In this document: in pieces, positions 1-10,534 of the stretch
Layout of the letters: the number at the start of each line of letters is the position of its first letter
How positions within the stretch are numbered: position 1 is the first letter of the stretch
Assembly: GCF_932276165.1 (NCBI RefSeq)
Contig: NC_064012.1
Span: 11,787,501 to 11,851,500, forward strand
Direction: 5' to 3'
Source: Plutella xylostella
Lineage: Eukaryota > Arthropoda > Insecta > Lepidoptera > Plutellidae
DNA: 64,000 bases
The notes under the pieces: model-generated
What the model saw: only the letters and a program-made list of their open reading frames with translations
Told to the model about the DNA's origin: nothing
Database searches by the model: none
Program-made: the position numbers and the translations under genes

Positions 1-178
1 CAGATATTTGTTTAAACACAGATATTTGTTCTCGGGTCTTGGATGTGCCCGTAAAATGGCAATAGGCTCGCCCCCTATTACATTGGGACTTAAAACAACA
101 CTGGCAAAAAGTGGGTGCAGCAGTGCACCTCTGCCTACCCCGCATGGGCGTACATTAGTACAAGGCGTTAGTGTATGT
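1..178 (+). repeat. SINE fragment (tRNA-derived family, 3' part)
   Basis: This stretch matches, in the opposite orientation, the body of the complete SINE at 31040-31281. The shared landmarks, in order, are the ATATTTGTTTAAACACAG block, the CCCGTAAAATGGCAATAGG block and the CTCTGCCTACCCCGC block near the 3' end. The tRNA-like head would lie upstream of the window. An ORF can be drawn through it, but it continues into the simple repeat and is not a gene. Confidence 0.75.
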
Positions 179-199
179 TTTTTTTTTTTAATGAAAAAT

Positions 200-437
200 A
201 ACTTACCCCACCCTACATTACCTATCCCTACCCTACTCTACCCTGCTCTACTATACTCTACCGTACTCTACCCTACTCTACCTAACCCTACCTTACCCTA
301 CCTTACCCTACCTTACCCTACCTTACCCTACCTTACCCTACCTTACCCTACCTTACCCTACCTTACCCTACCTTACCCTACCTTACCCTACCTTACCCTA
401 TCTTACCCTATCTCACCCTACCTTACCCTACCTTACT
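200..437. repeat. TACCC/TACCT pentanucleotide array
   Basis: About 45 tandem pentamers alternate TACCC and TACCT, giving a clean 10-bp period from about 280 to 430 and drifting at the edges (CTACTATACTC). The other strand reads GGGTA/AGGTA. The period equals that of the insect telomere repeat TTAGG, but the unit differs, so this is not telomeric sequence as it stands. It directly follows the SINE fragment. Confidence 0.9.
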
Positions 438-653
438 TGCTTGTTTTCATTGGTTTTCAAGTTTTGTTTTAAATATTTAAAAAAGACACACAAGATGTTT
501 AATTTTCGTGCCAAGTATGAATGAATGCAGTTTAATTACCTATCTAATATAAATTTTGCTATTTATCCTTGACAATAATTTTACTACATTGTGTACCAAA
601 GTACCAATATATCAAACGTCATATATTATAATAGCAACATTTTTTTATTGCAG

Positions 654-1284
654 AATTGTGAAGAAGACGACTTGGATGAAGAACTTGTAATTGAAAAAGA
701 AATAACGGAAAAAATTAAAACACCTACAGGGAAGCGAATTATGGATATCGGCTTCTTTTTTGAGCAACTTAAGACTATTGGTAGTCATGGGGCAATGAAC
801 TGTGGAATTGAATCCCTAGACCTAATAGGAGAAAAACGAATTGGATTCCACTCTAAATTTACTTTTCAATGCAAAATGTGCAATCAAAAATTTTGCATAG
901 AAAATGTTTTAAACCAGTTCGACATTAACGTTGCTGCGGTGGCAGGCACTGTAAGCATCGGTTGTGGCTTTTCTCAACTAGATGAATTTTCTTCAGCTTT
1001 AGATTTGCCCCCACTGTCGCAACAAATATACCAAAAGTACCATGACGTTGTTTCTAACAACTGGGAAAAGGAACTGGCTATATCCATGGCTGAAGCTGCT
1101 GCAGAAGAAAAGGCAATAGCCATTAAAGAAGGAAAGGTCAATAAAGATGGCATACCGCTTATTGATGTCATAACTGATGGATGCTGGAGTAAGCGGTCTT
1201 ATAAGAAAAATTATTCTGCACTATCAGGAGCAGCTGCTATTATAGGAAAAAACACTCTAGAGGGCGCTATATACATTTTAATGT
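654..1284 (+). pseudogene. Mutator-like transposase exon, truncated
   Basis: The frame encodes the N-terminal part of a Mutator-like transposase of the insect type that Pfam calls Mutator (PF20700). Recognisable landmarks are GKRIMDIGFFFEQL near the start, the CKMCNQKFC zinc-type pair, the N-V-A-A-V-G-T block followed by SIGCGFSQLDEF, then EEKAIAIKEGKVNKDGIPLI, and the D-G-C-W-S-K-R-S-Y block with NYSALSGAAAIIG. A splice acceptor (TTTTTTATTGCAG) ends at 653, so the true exon probably starts at 654 rather than at an upstream ATG. The frame breaks after ALSGAAAIIGKNT, just before the next conserved block (a V-L-Y-x-G-V-R-N-K-Y-C type segment), where an unrelated repeat begins. The catalytic core is therefore missing. 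The family assignment rests on motif recall, not a search. Confidence 0.75.
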
Positions 1285-1458
1285 AACGTCACATAGCCTA
1301 TAACCATCGCGCAATCAATACGCTTCTAACGATACCTCATACATCAAAATCTATCAAGTCGTTTAGGCTACAGGAGGGAACAAAGAAACACACAAACATA
1401 CATACATACAAACATACAATCGAAAAACATTACCCTCCTCCTTCGGCAGTCGGGTAAA
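1285..1458. repeat. Interspersed repeat with non-LTR-like tail
   Basis: It truncates the Mutator-like exon on its left. Its end carries CATACATACATACAAACATAC and a TACCCTCCTCCTTCGGCAG-type block, which I recognise as a common tail of short interspersed or LINE-derived repeats in moths. No coding frame is visible. The boundaries are approximate. Confidence 0.45.
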
Positions 1459-1890
1459 TACAGATAACGCATTTGACTTGAAGGAGACTTTATTTATTTA
1501 CTTATACAATTTATTTTTTACTTATTTTAAATTTAATTATACCTACCATTTTCTATTTCTTTCCTAATTGTTAATGCCTTTTTTGTCGCTAACAGTTCAA
1601 GAGTTTTTTTGTTCATTATATTTACATATTGAAGGGGTTCTGCTTGTATGGATAGCTAGATTTTTTTATTAATTGCTTGCCCTAAGTTGCACTTAAGCGT
1701 TTTTTTGCAAAGCTTGTTTAATCGTTTTGTTTTTTATATAATATTTTTTTCTTAAATTTTTAGCCGTAGTAAATTATTTTTCAACATCCTGTATTGTACA
1801 GAGTACCTACTTACCAGGTCTTAAAATAAAAGTTTGACAAAATTTCATTTTTTTTCTTATACAATACATTTTGTATTTCAGATATATTAT
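1459..1890. other. AT-rich interval, no gene seen
   Basis: This is T-rich spacer without a coherent frame, splice-bounded exon or recognisable repeat. Confidence 0.5.
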
Positions 1891-1891
1891 T

Positions 1892-2106
1892 TACGGTGGC
1901 CTGCGCCTAAATGTATACAGGCGGAGTTTTTAAAATAGCGATCCCTGATGATGAAGGGACCAGCTACATTTGTTATAAATCCGGGGAAGTTTTGTGTGTG
2001 ATGTGTGTAGCAGTGGTGTTTATGTGGATGTGCTTGAGCAGCATGTGAGCTTGAGATCACTATTTTAAAAACTCCGCCTGTATACTTTTAGGCGCAGGCC
2101 ACCGTA
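1892..2106. mobile_element. TA-flanked MITE, family A copy 1
   Basis: Long terminal inverted repeats of about 50 bp run inward from both ends. The left end reads CGGTGGCCTGCGCCTAAA and the right end is its complement, each continuing through a TATACAGGCGGAG block and an AAAATAGCGAT block. The element is flanked by TA on both sides, as expected for Tc1/mariner-type insertion. There is no coding potential. A second copy lies at 57953-58166 in the opposite orientation and shares the interior (GTGTAGCAGTGGTGTTTATG here, its complement there). Confidence 0.9.
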
Positions 2107-2477
2107 CTTACTTACTTTTCAACACCCTGTATTGCACACACAAACATTTAAGTAAAATAAACTTCAATTATTTGCATTAACCGATAACACCTATACCTAC
2201 ATAATTAAATTGCAATTATCCAATAAAAGTTTGACATTACATAGTTCAGTGCATTTTTTATTTAAAATATACCTATATTAATATCAACAGAAAATTAACT
2301 CCTAAGCACGAAGCGATAATGATCACCGTGGTATGAAGGGGTCGCGGCAGCCGGGGCGAACGCGACCTAACCTCCTTTGAATATTACGTACGTAGATATA
2401 GCCCTCAGAATATTAACAGGCTCGCGCTTTGGTATACTGCATTGACCTCATAGATCTTATTCGGAGAAGCTAATAAG

Positions 2478-3680
2478 TCGGCTGTCCCATTTCAAAACAC
2501 AGTAACCGCCAACTTTAAAAAAAAACGGGTCTTTGATTTATATATTATTTTAGGCGATTCCGCACAAAACTGCATTGTCAGAATATCAAAAAACCGCTTA
2601 GAAACGAAAATAAAATTTCTAAAAACCTAGTAACTCCACCCTGCGAAATCAAAAATGCCACGAAAACCATTTCAAAACATAAAATTTCTAAAAACCTAGT
2701 AACTCCACCCTGCGAAATCAAAAATGCCACGAAAACCATTTCAAAACATAGTAAGAGCCACCAACCATTTTAAAACACAGTAAGTGAAAATGACTTACTA
2801 GGTTTTAAAATGGTCAATGGCGCTTACTAGGTTTTGAAATGGTCAGCAAAGGACAATTTTCGTCCGTTAATTTTAGTAAGTCACAAATGGCATACATTAT
2901 TACTAACACTTTTTTCGAACAAAATATCAGACATTTCAGAACCTGTATCTTTGCACCAATGAGACCTAGAGAGTTGAATTAAAAGTAGAACATAAGTAAA
3001 TTTTGTCTTCTTTATAAAAGCCATAGAGACCTTTCTCGTCAGAACCTTTCTACTAGCCCTATTTTGCATAAACAAAAAAAAAACAAGTTATAAATAAGAG
3101 AAAACTGATTTTTAGATAGAAATTTAGGAAATATTGTCTAATTGAAGGCAGCCATAAATAATTTTCATGTTAGAGCCTTCTTAATATGGCTATTTAATTC
3201 ATTTACATAAAACAAAAAAAAACATAAAAATATGCCCGTATTTCAGCTATTACTTATAGTGCCGTCGTGTAAAAGTGCTGCAAAATTGGATTTATAATAT
3301 GTGAAGGATCCCAAACATATAAAAAATGAAATTATTACGCAATTATTGCAATTTCAATATACTTAACTTGTCTTAAATTACACAATAATGGCTCTTACTA
3401 GGTTTTGAAATGGTCAGTGAGGGCGGTTTTAGGGTGAGAAAACCATATAAAACCTAGTAAGTGTTTTCTTTTGTGCATTACAGCAACAATTTTAGTTATA
3501 TTTAAATGAAATAGTATTGTATGTAAAGCCTAGGTTCTGCCGCTTCTTTTAAGCTTACATTTGTTCAGATATCTGTCATAGTTTTACCAGGGCATTGAAA
3601 TGAAGGGACAAAAATGTTTTTTGGCTCTCCTGAACATTTTGTCTCATGGCTGTTACTGTGTTTTAAAATGGGACAGCCGA
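2478..3680. mobile_element. Non-autonomous TIR transposon with internal motif array
   Basis: The left terminus (2478-2506, TCGGCTGTCCCATTTCAAAA...) and right terminus (3652-3680) are inverted copies with one mismatch over 29 bp. Inside, the motif TTACTAGGTTTTGAAATGG or its complement recurs at about 2690, 2740, 2800, 2825 and 3390 in both orientations, a subterminal binding-site-like pattern. No transposase frame is present. The flanks show no convincing target duplication, so I do not assign a superfamily. Confidence 0.8.
2612..2749. repeat. 69-bp tandem duplication inside the TIR element
   Basis: Two copies of a 69-bp unit start at 2612 and 2681, each running from AAAATTTCTAAAAACCTAG to CCATTTCAAAACAT. 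They look identical by eye, suggesting a recent slippage or unequal exchange. Confidence 0.9.
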
Positions 3681-4359
3681 AGTGTCATTGTCATTATTAA
3701 TATTGCTTACCTTTATCTATGCATCTGTAACTCTATAGTAAAAAATGTAAACAAATCCAAAAGCCGAAATGTTTTCTAAGAATTTTCGGCTTTTCTCCAT
3801 CTAAAATGACCAGAAAATATACTTTTCATAGCAAATGCATATGTATTATAATATTTGTAGTCATCATTTGTTGATTTAATCAGTTTTTGTGAAATATTTG
3901 ATAAAAAATAAAATGGCGTGGGTATCGCTCCTAACAGGCCGCCACCAGGGCGACGACTGAAGAAATCTGAAATCTGTCACGGTTTCATCATTTTTAAACC
4001 GGAATTTATTAGTTTTTTGTAAAAAAAGTTGACTTCTGGTCCATTAAATCCAACTCTTTAAGGTAACTTTGTAAAGAATTTAATTACCTACACATACATA
4101 TAAGATTCCATGAAAATGAGCTCTCTGATTTCGAGGGTTTTTTCATAATAAGTCGAAAAATGGCAAAAGACATGGTGTGTTTGCAATTTTTTTTAACATA
4201 CTTATTATAATCCTGCACCAATTTCTAAGCAACTAACATGTTCAGTATACCCTCTGCTACAATATATATTTTTCTCAAAGTGATAGAAGCTACCGTTTTT
4301 CCAATCTAATCAAGTATATCAAACCGACTTTAGCATTTTAGGTTTCGTAATCCCCTTAA

Positions 4360-4482
4360 TCCAGGGTGTCAGCTAACCCCATACTAAATTTAATTAAAAT
4401 CAGTTCAGCCATTTTGATGTGAAAGAGTAACAAACATCCATACACACATACTAACTTTCACGTTTATAATATTAGTAAGATA
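4360..4482. repeat. Short interspersed tail, RTE-like
   Basis: It carries TCAGTTCAGCCATTTTGATG, a run of CATACACACATAC type and TTTATAATATTAGTAAGAT. The last block is a very common tail of RTE-type or derived short elements in moth genomes. The same tail recurs at 17130-17252 as part of the same duplicated block. Confidence 0.7.
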
Positions 4483-4555
4483 ATTATGTATTTCTAACTA
4501 TCTGGCTATCTATTGCAATAAATTATATACTCAACAATATCATGTTTTTTCCCAG

Positions 4556-4970
4556 TGACTGAAGATTTGAATGGTCTAAGAGGTATTACACTATTTGTGA
4601 AGGTGCCCATGCATGGTGAAGAATCTCCAAGACGCTCTGTCGTTGGACGAGCCCAAGACACCATGTCGTTGGACGAAGCCCAATACTTGTTGCCCCACTG
4701 AGACCAAGGCAGAGTCCTAGGACATCCCATCGACGCGTGGTTCGTCCGAGGCAGTCAACGCCGCGACGCTTCTGTCCTCGCCCATAAGACGCTGCAGCGG
4801 CAGCGTCGCATTTCGTGGCATGTGATGGGAGGTGGCAGAAGTTAGCAAGAGAGTTTTGCACTGACCATTTCAATCTGCGGAAGAGAGAACTCGAGATGCT
4901 GGCTCAGTGGCAAACTGTCTTTGCTAAGGCCATGGATATAATGGTTAAATATATAAATAATAAATGATTA
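4556..4970 (+). pseudogene. Harbinger-type MYB-like protein, terminal exon (copy 1)
   Basis: A splice acceptor (TGTTTTTTCCCAG) ends at 4555. The region is colinear with 17329-17630, where it is the last of four exon remnants of a MYB-like gene. The best end-of-gene frame reads through SHFVACDGRWQKLAREF and then HFNLRKRELEMLAQWQTVF to VKYINNK and a stop near 4967. This amphipathic basic/acidic helix is the kind that ends such accessory proteins. The upstream part needs at least one frame change (a GEESPRRSVVGRAQ frame meets a stop), so the copy is broken. The assignment comes from exon context in copy 2, not from a strong domain match. Confidence 0.5.
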
Positions 4971-5022
4971 TTTTTATACTTATAAACATTTACTTTTCAT
5001 TTATATTGGCTGATTTACATTG

Positions 5023-5820
5023 GTTCAGTGACTGGACGCAGTAAGGCAGATTTCACGACACAGTCGCTGTTCAGTTGTCATATAGCTTCTACTACCAGCG
5101 ATCCGATCATAAGGCTAAGCTTAGGTTCCGGTAGGGATGGCTACATCAGCAGTCGAGCTCCAGTGCGCCCAGTGATGGGTGCTAGCAGTGGCGCCGCGAG
5201 CTGCGCCACCGAGCCTATCACTTAGCGGCACCAGGACACCATACGAGTATCAAGGCGCACTTCGGGTCAACTTAACCGGAGTCAGCAGCCCCAGCAGCAG
5301 CGGTCCAGTGCACCCGGTGACAGTGCCCGTCATCGTACCTATCGCCTGCCACTTCACCAGACAGAACAGCCACAGCAAAGACGAATCAAGTCAATTGTAT
5401 TGTAAATTAGCACTTAATAACAGTATATACCAGCCATATCTTATAGCACACAGGATGCGTGCAGGTCCTAATCAGCTTGTAATCAAGTCCATGCATCTTG
5501 TGGTACCCCCTTGACCTCATGGTGAGGGTGGTAATGAAGAACATACGTTCTTGGTGGGCGGTATGTAGTATGTTCAGTTGTCAAGTAGCTATAATAGATG
5601 ACACTATCCTTCAGCCTATATCGCGGTATTAAGATTTCTTTCTTGTCAATAACCTTTTGTTCTTATATCAATAAACTTTGCTTCTACTACCAGCGATCCT
5701 ATAAGGCTACCAAGCCTTTTCAGTCGCATTGGACTGGGTTGAAAATAGCGTCCACGCGGGGTCAGTACCTACACACTACCTACTCTACTGGGTTGCTCAC
5801 TGGGTCCAGTAACTAGTCCA
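5023..5820. mobile_element. TIR element, long copy (TGGTTCAGTGACTGGAC family)
   Basis: The left end TGGTTCAGTGACTGGAC matches the short complete copy at 17692-17825, and the 3' 100 bp (ACTGGGTTGAAAATAGCGTC through the GGGTTGCTCACTGGGTCCAG block) also match. The long copy carries about 650 bp (5070-5720) that the short copy lacks. The right terminus is degenerate (GTCCAGTAACTAGTCC). Short ORFs inside have no recognisable product. Confidence 0.6.
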
Positions 5821-5824
5821 GTCC

Positions 5825-6835
5825 ACTCCAGTATCTCAGAAACAGCTAAAGATATCAAGATGATATTTCGCATAGATATACAAATTTACGGCCCCGTCAA
5901 AGTAGTAAAAGAAAATATAGAAAAAAAATTGGGGTAACTCCCATACACGTAAAGTGGGGATGAAATCTTTTTTCTCGGTTTGGTGGGATATCGTCGAATA
6001 GGTCTTTTAAAAATATTATAGGTATGCTCATGGTATGCTCAAACAATTTTTGATTCAGTGATTGGTTTACGAAATATTTAGCTTCAAAGTGCAAATTTTT
6101 GTTACACTCAAGTATAGTATCCCTACTGGCTAAATAGTTGGTGGAGCAAAAATATGAAAAAAAATCACGGATGTAGTAGTTATTGACGAAATTAAAAGGA
6201 AAACTATCTCAGGTAAGTAGACTTGTATGCAACACGTGACGTATTATTATTTATTTATTTCAAATAAGGATCACCAGCAGCTAACACAATTTATTTGATT
6301 ATATATTGGTGTTAATCCAGATCTATCTACTAACCTTTTCATTTTTTATCAATCCATTCAGTGGTTTTTGCGTGATAAGTAACAAATATACAACACATAT
6401 TGTTTTTCTTCTCAACATACAATAAGAGCCATAAACAATAGGTACGTCAATATTCCTTGCTGGTATAACATTCATAGATATATCAGCAAGTACAGTTCCC
6501 CAAAATTGATAATGCACATAGAAATCTTCGTCATTGTTCGGCAACGGTCGTATTCCCGAGCGTTAGAAAACTATTATGTATTTAGAGTGGTTAAGTGCAT
6601 TTTCTTCATGAAATTTTAGTAGAATTATGTAATTGGTGCTAAAAGAGATAATTGATTTATCAGTAACGAAATTTGATTCGATAATTCATAATATTCCATA
6701 ATATTAAAATTTACTTCGAAAATGTTACAGTAGGTAGGTACTTTTCAAGTGTCTTACTGAAGCTGATGTAAAGATGGATGAAAGAAGGTTTGAATAACAC
6801 AAGGTTTATATTATAAGGAGAAATGGATTTCAAAC
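5825..6835. other. No gene recognised
   Basis: AT-rich sequence with only short ORFs on both strands and no splice-bounded exon or clear repeat. Confidence 0.5.
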
Positions 6836-6836
6836 A

Positions 6837-6895
6837 CAGGGTTATTGGTAAGTAGACCTGATCCTTTCAGGAGGTGGTAGAGGAAGGCATTTCCA
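6837..6895 (+). repeat. Transposon terminus, CAGGGTTATTGGTAAGTAGA family
   Basis: The sequence CAGGGTTATTGGTAAGTAGA followed by GATCCTTTCAGGAGG is also found at 25816 in the same orientation. Its first 20 bases recur inverted at 60383-60402, upstream of a HARBI1-like gene. It is therefore read as one end of a Harbinger-type element whose body is not evident here. Confidence 0.6.
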
Positions 6896-7097
6896 GTCGA
6901 TTGAACCCTATAAGGCATTATCCGAAACTTAACCATTTCTAAGATATTTCATATTAAAGTTTTTTTTTAATTTTTTGCCAAAATTTTATGTTTAAAACCG
7001 AAAATAAAAAAACTAGCCATATTTCAATAACTTTTTTGGTGGTTTTGCACAAGTAACACCCTAATAAAGTAATTAAAATAATCAAATGTGCATTATT

Positions 7098-7875
7098 TGA
7101 CTTAAATTAGACATAATACCTCAAAATACTTTATGTGTAAATATTAGAAAATAGGTTTTGTTAGATACTTTTGTATACAACAATAAATTTAGTTATTAAG
7201 AGTTAAGCCACTTGTGTCCTTACCTCCAGGGTTGACTGGAAGAGATCGCGTTGAGGCGATAAGTCCGCCCTTGTATACTAGTCTAGTTTAATTCTCTCCA
7301 TTTTTTTACTGTTATACCTATGTATATCGTATACAATAAAGTGTTTAAATAAATAGTTAAACATTTTAAAAAAATATTCAAAACGTAAAAACAAATAAGT
7401 TAAATTAAAAAAGAATTTCATATGACAATTTTTTGTGCACTTTAGCTTAAAAATATGGTCAACTTATAAGCTTTCAAATAAGATATTTCAATATCAAATC
7501 GATTTAGGTATCATCAAGATATGGCCAAAACAACCAGAGAAGGCGGAGAAAACTCAATGCGGGTTTCCATACTAAAGTCAACAGGACTGAAAAAAATCAC
7601 ACTTTTTACCTTCAAATTGGGCTAAACTTGTTCGTTTTTCTATTGAATTTTGTCCGCCTGTGCTGGTTGTTTTGGCCATATCTTGGTGATACCTAAATCG
7701 ATTTGATATTGAAATATCTTATTTGAAAGCTTATAAGTTGACCATGTTTTTATGCTAAAGTGCACAAAAAAATGTCATATGACATTCTTTTTTAATTTAA
7801 CTTATTTGTTTTGACATTTTGAATATTTTTTAAAAATGTTTAACTATTTTGAGGTATTGTGTCTAATTTAAGTCA
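7098..7875. mobile_element. Fold-back inverted-repeat element, split by a nested LINE tail
   Basis: Two arms of about 215 bp are near-perfect inverted copies. The left arm is 7098-7128 plus 7353-7537 and the right arm is 7663-7875, with a spacer of about 125 bp. Landmarks are CTTATAAGCTTTCAAATAAG, GATTTAGGTATCA and GGCCAAAACAACCAG with their complements. The left arm is interrupted at 7129-7350. The pentamer AAATA occurs at both insertion borders and is a likely target duplication. Transcribed, this would form a long hairpin. Confidence 0.85.
7129..7350 (+). mobile_element. 5'-truncated LINE 3' UTR nested in the fold-back element
   Basis: The block GGTTGACTGGAAGAGATCGC, a GCGATAAGTCCGCC block and an ATACAATAAAGTGTTTAAATAA end are typical of a widespread moth non-LTR 3' UTR. 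The insert ends in an AATAAA-rich tail next to the duplicated AAATA. Confidence 0.75.
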
Positions 7876-7887
7876 AAAAAAAATTGA

Positions 7888-8000
7888 AATCTCAGTTCAA
7901 AAGTATTTACAGCACTGATTATTTCACATTAATAAAAATGTTTACATTAAAATCTCAGTTCAAAAGTATTTACAGCGCTGATCATTCACAATAATATTAC
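7888..8000. repeat. Imperfect tandem duplication, about 62-bp period
   Basis: AATCTCAGTTCAAAAGTATT with TACAGC(A/G)CTGAT occurs at about 7888 and 7950, starting just outside the fold-back element's right arm. Confidence 0.8.
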
Positions 8001-8468
8001 AATTACAAACTTGGTCTTTTGGGTGTGGCTTTATTGGCAAAGTGAAGTCTATCAATGTGACGCATATTTTATTCTTAAATGTGCCTCATAATATGGCATA
8101 GTCAAAAATAATTTAAGTTGAAATTAAATTCACATTTGAAAAAAATAACAAGAACGATGTGTAATTGCAGCTCTTTATAATTCCACAAAAGTAATATTGA
8201 TCTTGACCTTGAGACCCTTGACTGATCGGTGACAGCCACCAACCGCCCAAATTGTTTTCGATTATGTGTCACATGATATTGACTACTATTTCTTTCGAAC
8301 AAGGATCAAAATGCAAGTGCTTTGTTTAAGGCACTGATTCGGGTGTTTCCGGGAATACGACAGTTTGCGAAGATTTGCATGCGCATTATTAATATGGGAG
8401 AACTGTATATACTTATTAAATTTCGGAGGTGGACCGTCACCAATGATATTCAGTGGTATTAATGAGAG

Positions 8469-8933
8469 GTGTACGGTAGTAAAAACATAATTCCTACCGC
8501 TCATCCACAGGTAGTCTCGAGAGGTGTACAGTGGGCAAAAAACGAAATTCACGACCTGAACCCCATGGTTACAGAAACACCAAAAGGCCATAAAATCAAA
8601 GTAGGACCTAACCTGTGCTGCCATAGATGGAAAAGTATTAAACACACCATTTTGAATACTTCTTCCCAATTACGTTGCCCATATTGCGATTTAACTTCGA
8701 ACCAATTTAATAATTTGGACATAGCATTCTCTAAGCCTGTTAAAGAAGAGATCTTGGTTCATGGCATTCGTCCTTTGCACTCTTGGATAAGAGCTTTGGA
8801 ATTTGTACTTAAGCTGGGTTACAAGGTTAAGGTCAAACGATGGAGAATAACAAAAAAATCGGAAGAGGGCATCGCTGAAAAAGAAAGAAAAAAAATACTC
8901 CAACTTCAGCGCGCGTTTATATTATATACCTAG
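8469..8933 (+). CDS. Unidentified partial protein with CxxC pair
   Basis: This is an open frame of up to 154 codons with three parts: KIKVGPNLCCHRWKSIKHTI, then LRCPYCDLTSNQFNNLDIAF with a CxxC pair, and RPLHSWIRALEFVLKLGYKV followed by a basic, K/R-rich helix. The middle and last parts resemble unnamed proteins found in many copies in insect genomes (a CPYC...N-N-L...P-L-H-x-x-I-R-x-x-E-x-x-L-x-x-x-Y-x pattern), so it is probably transposon-derived, but I cannot name the family. It stops soon after QLQRAF, where such proteins would continue, so it is likely a fragment. A splice-acceptor-like TCATCCACAG precedes 8511, so the true exon may begin there. Confidence 0.45.
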   Translation: MYGSKNIIPTAHPQVVSRGVQWAKNEIHDLNPMVTETPKGHKIKVGPNLCCHRWKSIKHTILNTSSQLRCPYCDLTSNQFNNLDIAFSKPVKEEILVHGIRPLHSWIRALEFVLKLGYKVKVKRWRITKKSEEGIAEKERKKILQLQRAFILYT

Positions 8934-9157
8934 CTAGGGAAACTGTAAAAAAGATAGGAGTAAAATTGATATTTCAGTTTTATTATTATAATTGATTATT
9001 TGCTCAGTCTCAGTGTATTTATTATAAAAATTAAACATGTCTCGCACGAGTGCATCTCAATTCGAAGTGATTGTAGATACCTACTTATTATGTCTACGAT
9101 AACTAAAAATTATCTTATTATATTTTACTAGACCCAAACTATTCGTACTTTTTACAG

Positions 9158-9284
9158 GAATGGGGAACTAAACAAACCTGCCGATTGACCCCACGACAGG
9201 TTAACAGCCATAAATAAGTGGGCTGAACTCACTTGTGTCCTCAACTTGGACACAACTGGCACTTCACAGGACAAGTGGAAAAAG
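9158..9284 (+). pseudogene. Harbinger-type MYB-like gene, exon 1 remnant
   Basis: It is bounded by an acceptor (ACTTTTTACAG) and a donor (AAAAAG|GTATTT). The best frame reads GELNKPAD, a stop, then RLTAINKWAELTCVLNL and TSQDKWKK. This matches the helix-turn-helix start of the MYB/SANT-like proteins that accompany Harbinger transposases (compare WEELALILNSMG and KWRE at 55.1 kb). One in-frame stop follows PAD. The continuation (W-x-D-L-K, then T-G-G-G-P) is at 13914, on the far side of the rosa composite, so the two belong to one ancestral gene split inside its intron. Confidence 0.65.
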
Positions 9285-10032
9285 GTATTTATACAGGGTG
9301 GCCCAAAGAGTGACGTCCAAAGGAAAATGTTTGATTCCTTAGGTCAAGGGGTAGCCAAATCACCCCCATGTATGTTCAGCAATTTTTAGTAGTTTAGGAG
9401 TTATGATTTTTTTTACTAATTTTCTACGAGAATCGACCTCAGTGGATCAATTATGTTTTATTATTTTTTTGGATAACTTATTTAAATATTTTTTTATTTT
9501 TGTGTCATCCTCTTAAGTTGTTCTTTTAACCATAAAAGTTTCAGCTTCCTAGCTGTAATGTAAGTTAGTTATTTTTATATCGAAAGTTCAAATTATATCA
9601 TCGAGCTAGACTGCTCTGAATTTTCAACTTGAAATTAAAAATTGAAATAGTTATTCTCATGGTCCCTTATTAATTTTAAAAACTCCGCAAGGTTCCAAAA
9701 TTACATAAAAATAAAAATAAACTATTGCTTAATGGGGTATTATTTCCAGAAAACAGCCTTCAAAGGTACGTGGGTGGAAAATACCTAATTAGTAAATTGT
9801 TTCAGAAAGTTTAAAGATTCCTGTTAGGTCATTACTAAGGACTAATTAAGTTAGAATATGTATCAAATTAAAGGGAAAATAAAATTATTTACGATCTTTT
9901 TTTATTTTAGTTGCATGTTTGAATGAAAATTCTTAGTAAAATGTTTTAGTGTGAGTTGTAAGATTAATGCGATAATTGATTGTATTATTAACAATAAGTA
10001 AATAGACTCAAATAATTATTTGACACATTTAC

Positions 10033-10534
10033 TCATAATAAATTTTCAAAATGGCGACCTCCCAAATCAATACACAGCCTACATCTACGCAAGAAATTTT
10101 GTTTAAGTTGCCTAAATGCTTCTCTGTTTCCTCTAACGACATTTCCGGCCTCTCCAATTCGCTGTCTTAGCTCCTCTTCATTTACCGATTCTCGGGCGTA
10201 AGCTATGTCTTTGTGGTTATTACAAAGACATAGCTTACGCCCGAGAATCAAAACCGAGAACCAAACAAAAAAATCAATCGGATTTAGGTCAGGCGATCGT
10301 GAAGGCCATCTGATTGGACCGTTTCGTCCGATCCACCTGCTGGGATACGTTTCATTTAAATGATTACGCACTTGTGCTGCGTAGTGGCATGGTGCACCGT
10401 CATTTTGGAAAACTATGTGTCTTCGAAAATTGAGGTTGACTTCCTCCAATAATAAGGGAAGATCATTTTCGAGAAACAATTTGTACGTCTCTCCATTCAG
10501 CCTTGGCGGCAATTCGAACGGCCCGATCATTTCG
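10033..10534 (-). pseudogene. rosa-type transposase, C-terminal half (inverted copy)
   Basis: The frame runs from MIGPFELPPRLNGETYK through FQNDGAPCHYAAQVRNHLNE and WPSRSPDLNPIDFF to RRCRLCIDLGGRHFENLL. It contains the second catalytic Asp (QNDGAP) and the third (NPID). Forty-one residues separate them, the DD41D spacing of the rosa lineage. The N-terminal half and first Asp are absent. After IDFF the frame is disturbed by a 27-bp perfect hairpin (10187-10249) that adds an unrelated loop before AYARESVNEEELRQR. The 3' UTR and terminal repeat follow to 9294. Confidence 0.85.
10187..10249. repeat. Perfect 27-bp-arm hairpin inside the rosa copy
   Basis: The arms 10187-10213 and 10223-10249 are exact complements (left arm begins GATTCTCGGGCGTAAGC) around a 9-nt loop. 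The other rosa copy (12850-12885) has this segment once, so the second arm is a local inverted duplication, as expected from template switching. Confidence 0.95.

Noticed and set aside
200..437. Telomeric repeat
   Set aside because: The insect telomere unit is TTAGG; this array is AGGTA/GGGTA and internal.
8..472. 154-codon ORF across the SINE fragment and TACCY array
   Set aside because: It is a translation of a SINE and a simple repeat, with no protein-like composition.
1892..2106. Interior inversion relative to the copy at 57953
   Set aside because: With symmetric termini this simply reflects insertion in opposite orientation.
5028..5514. Two overlapping plus ORFs (65 and 111 codons)
   Set aside because: They lie inside the TIR element, have no recognisable domain, and the shorter related copy lacks the region.
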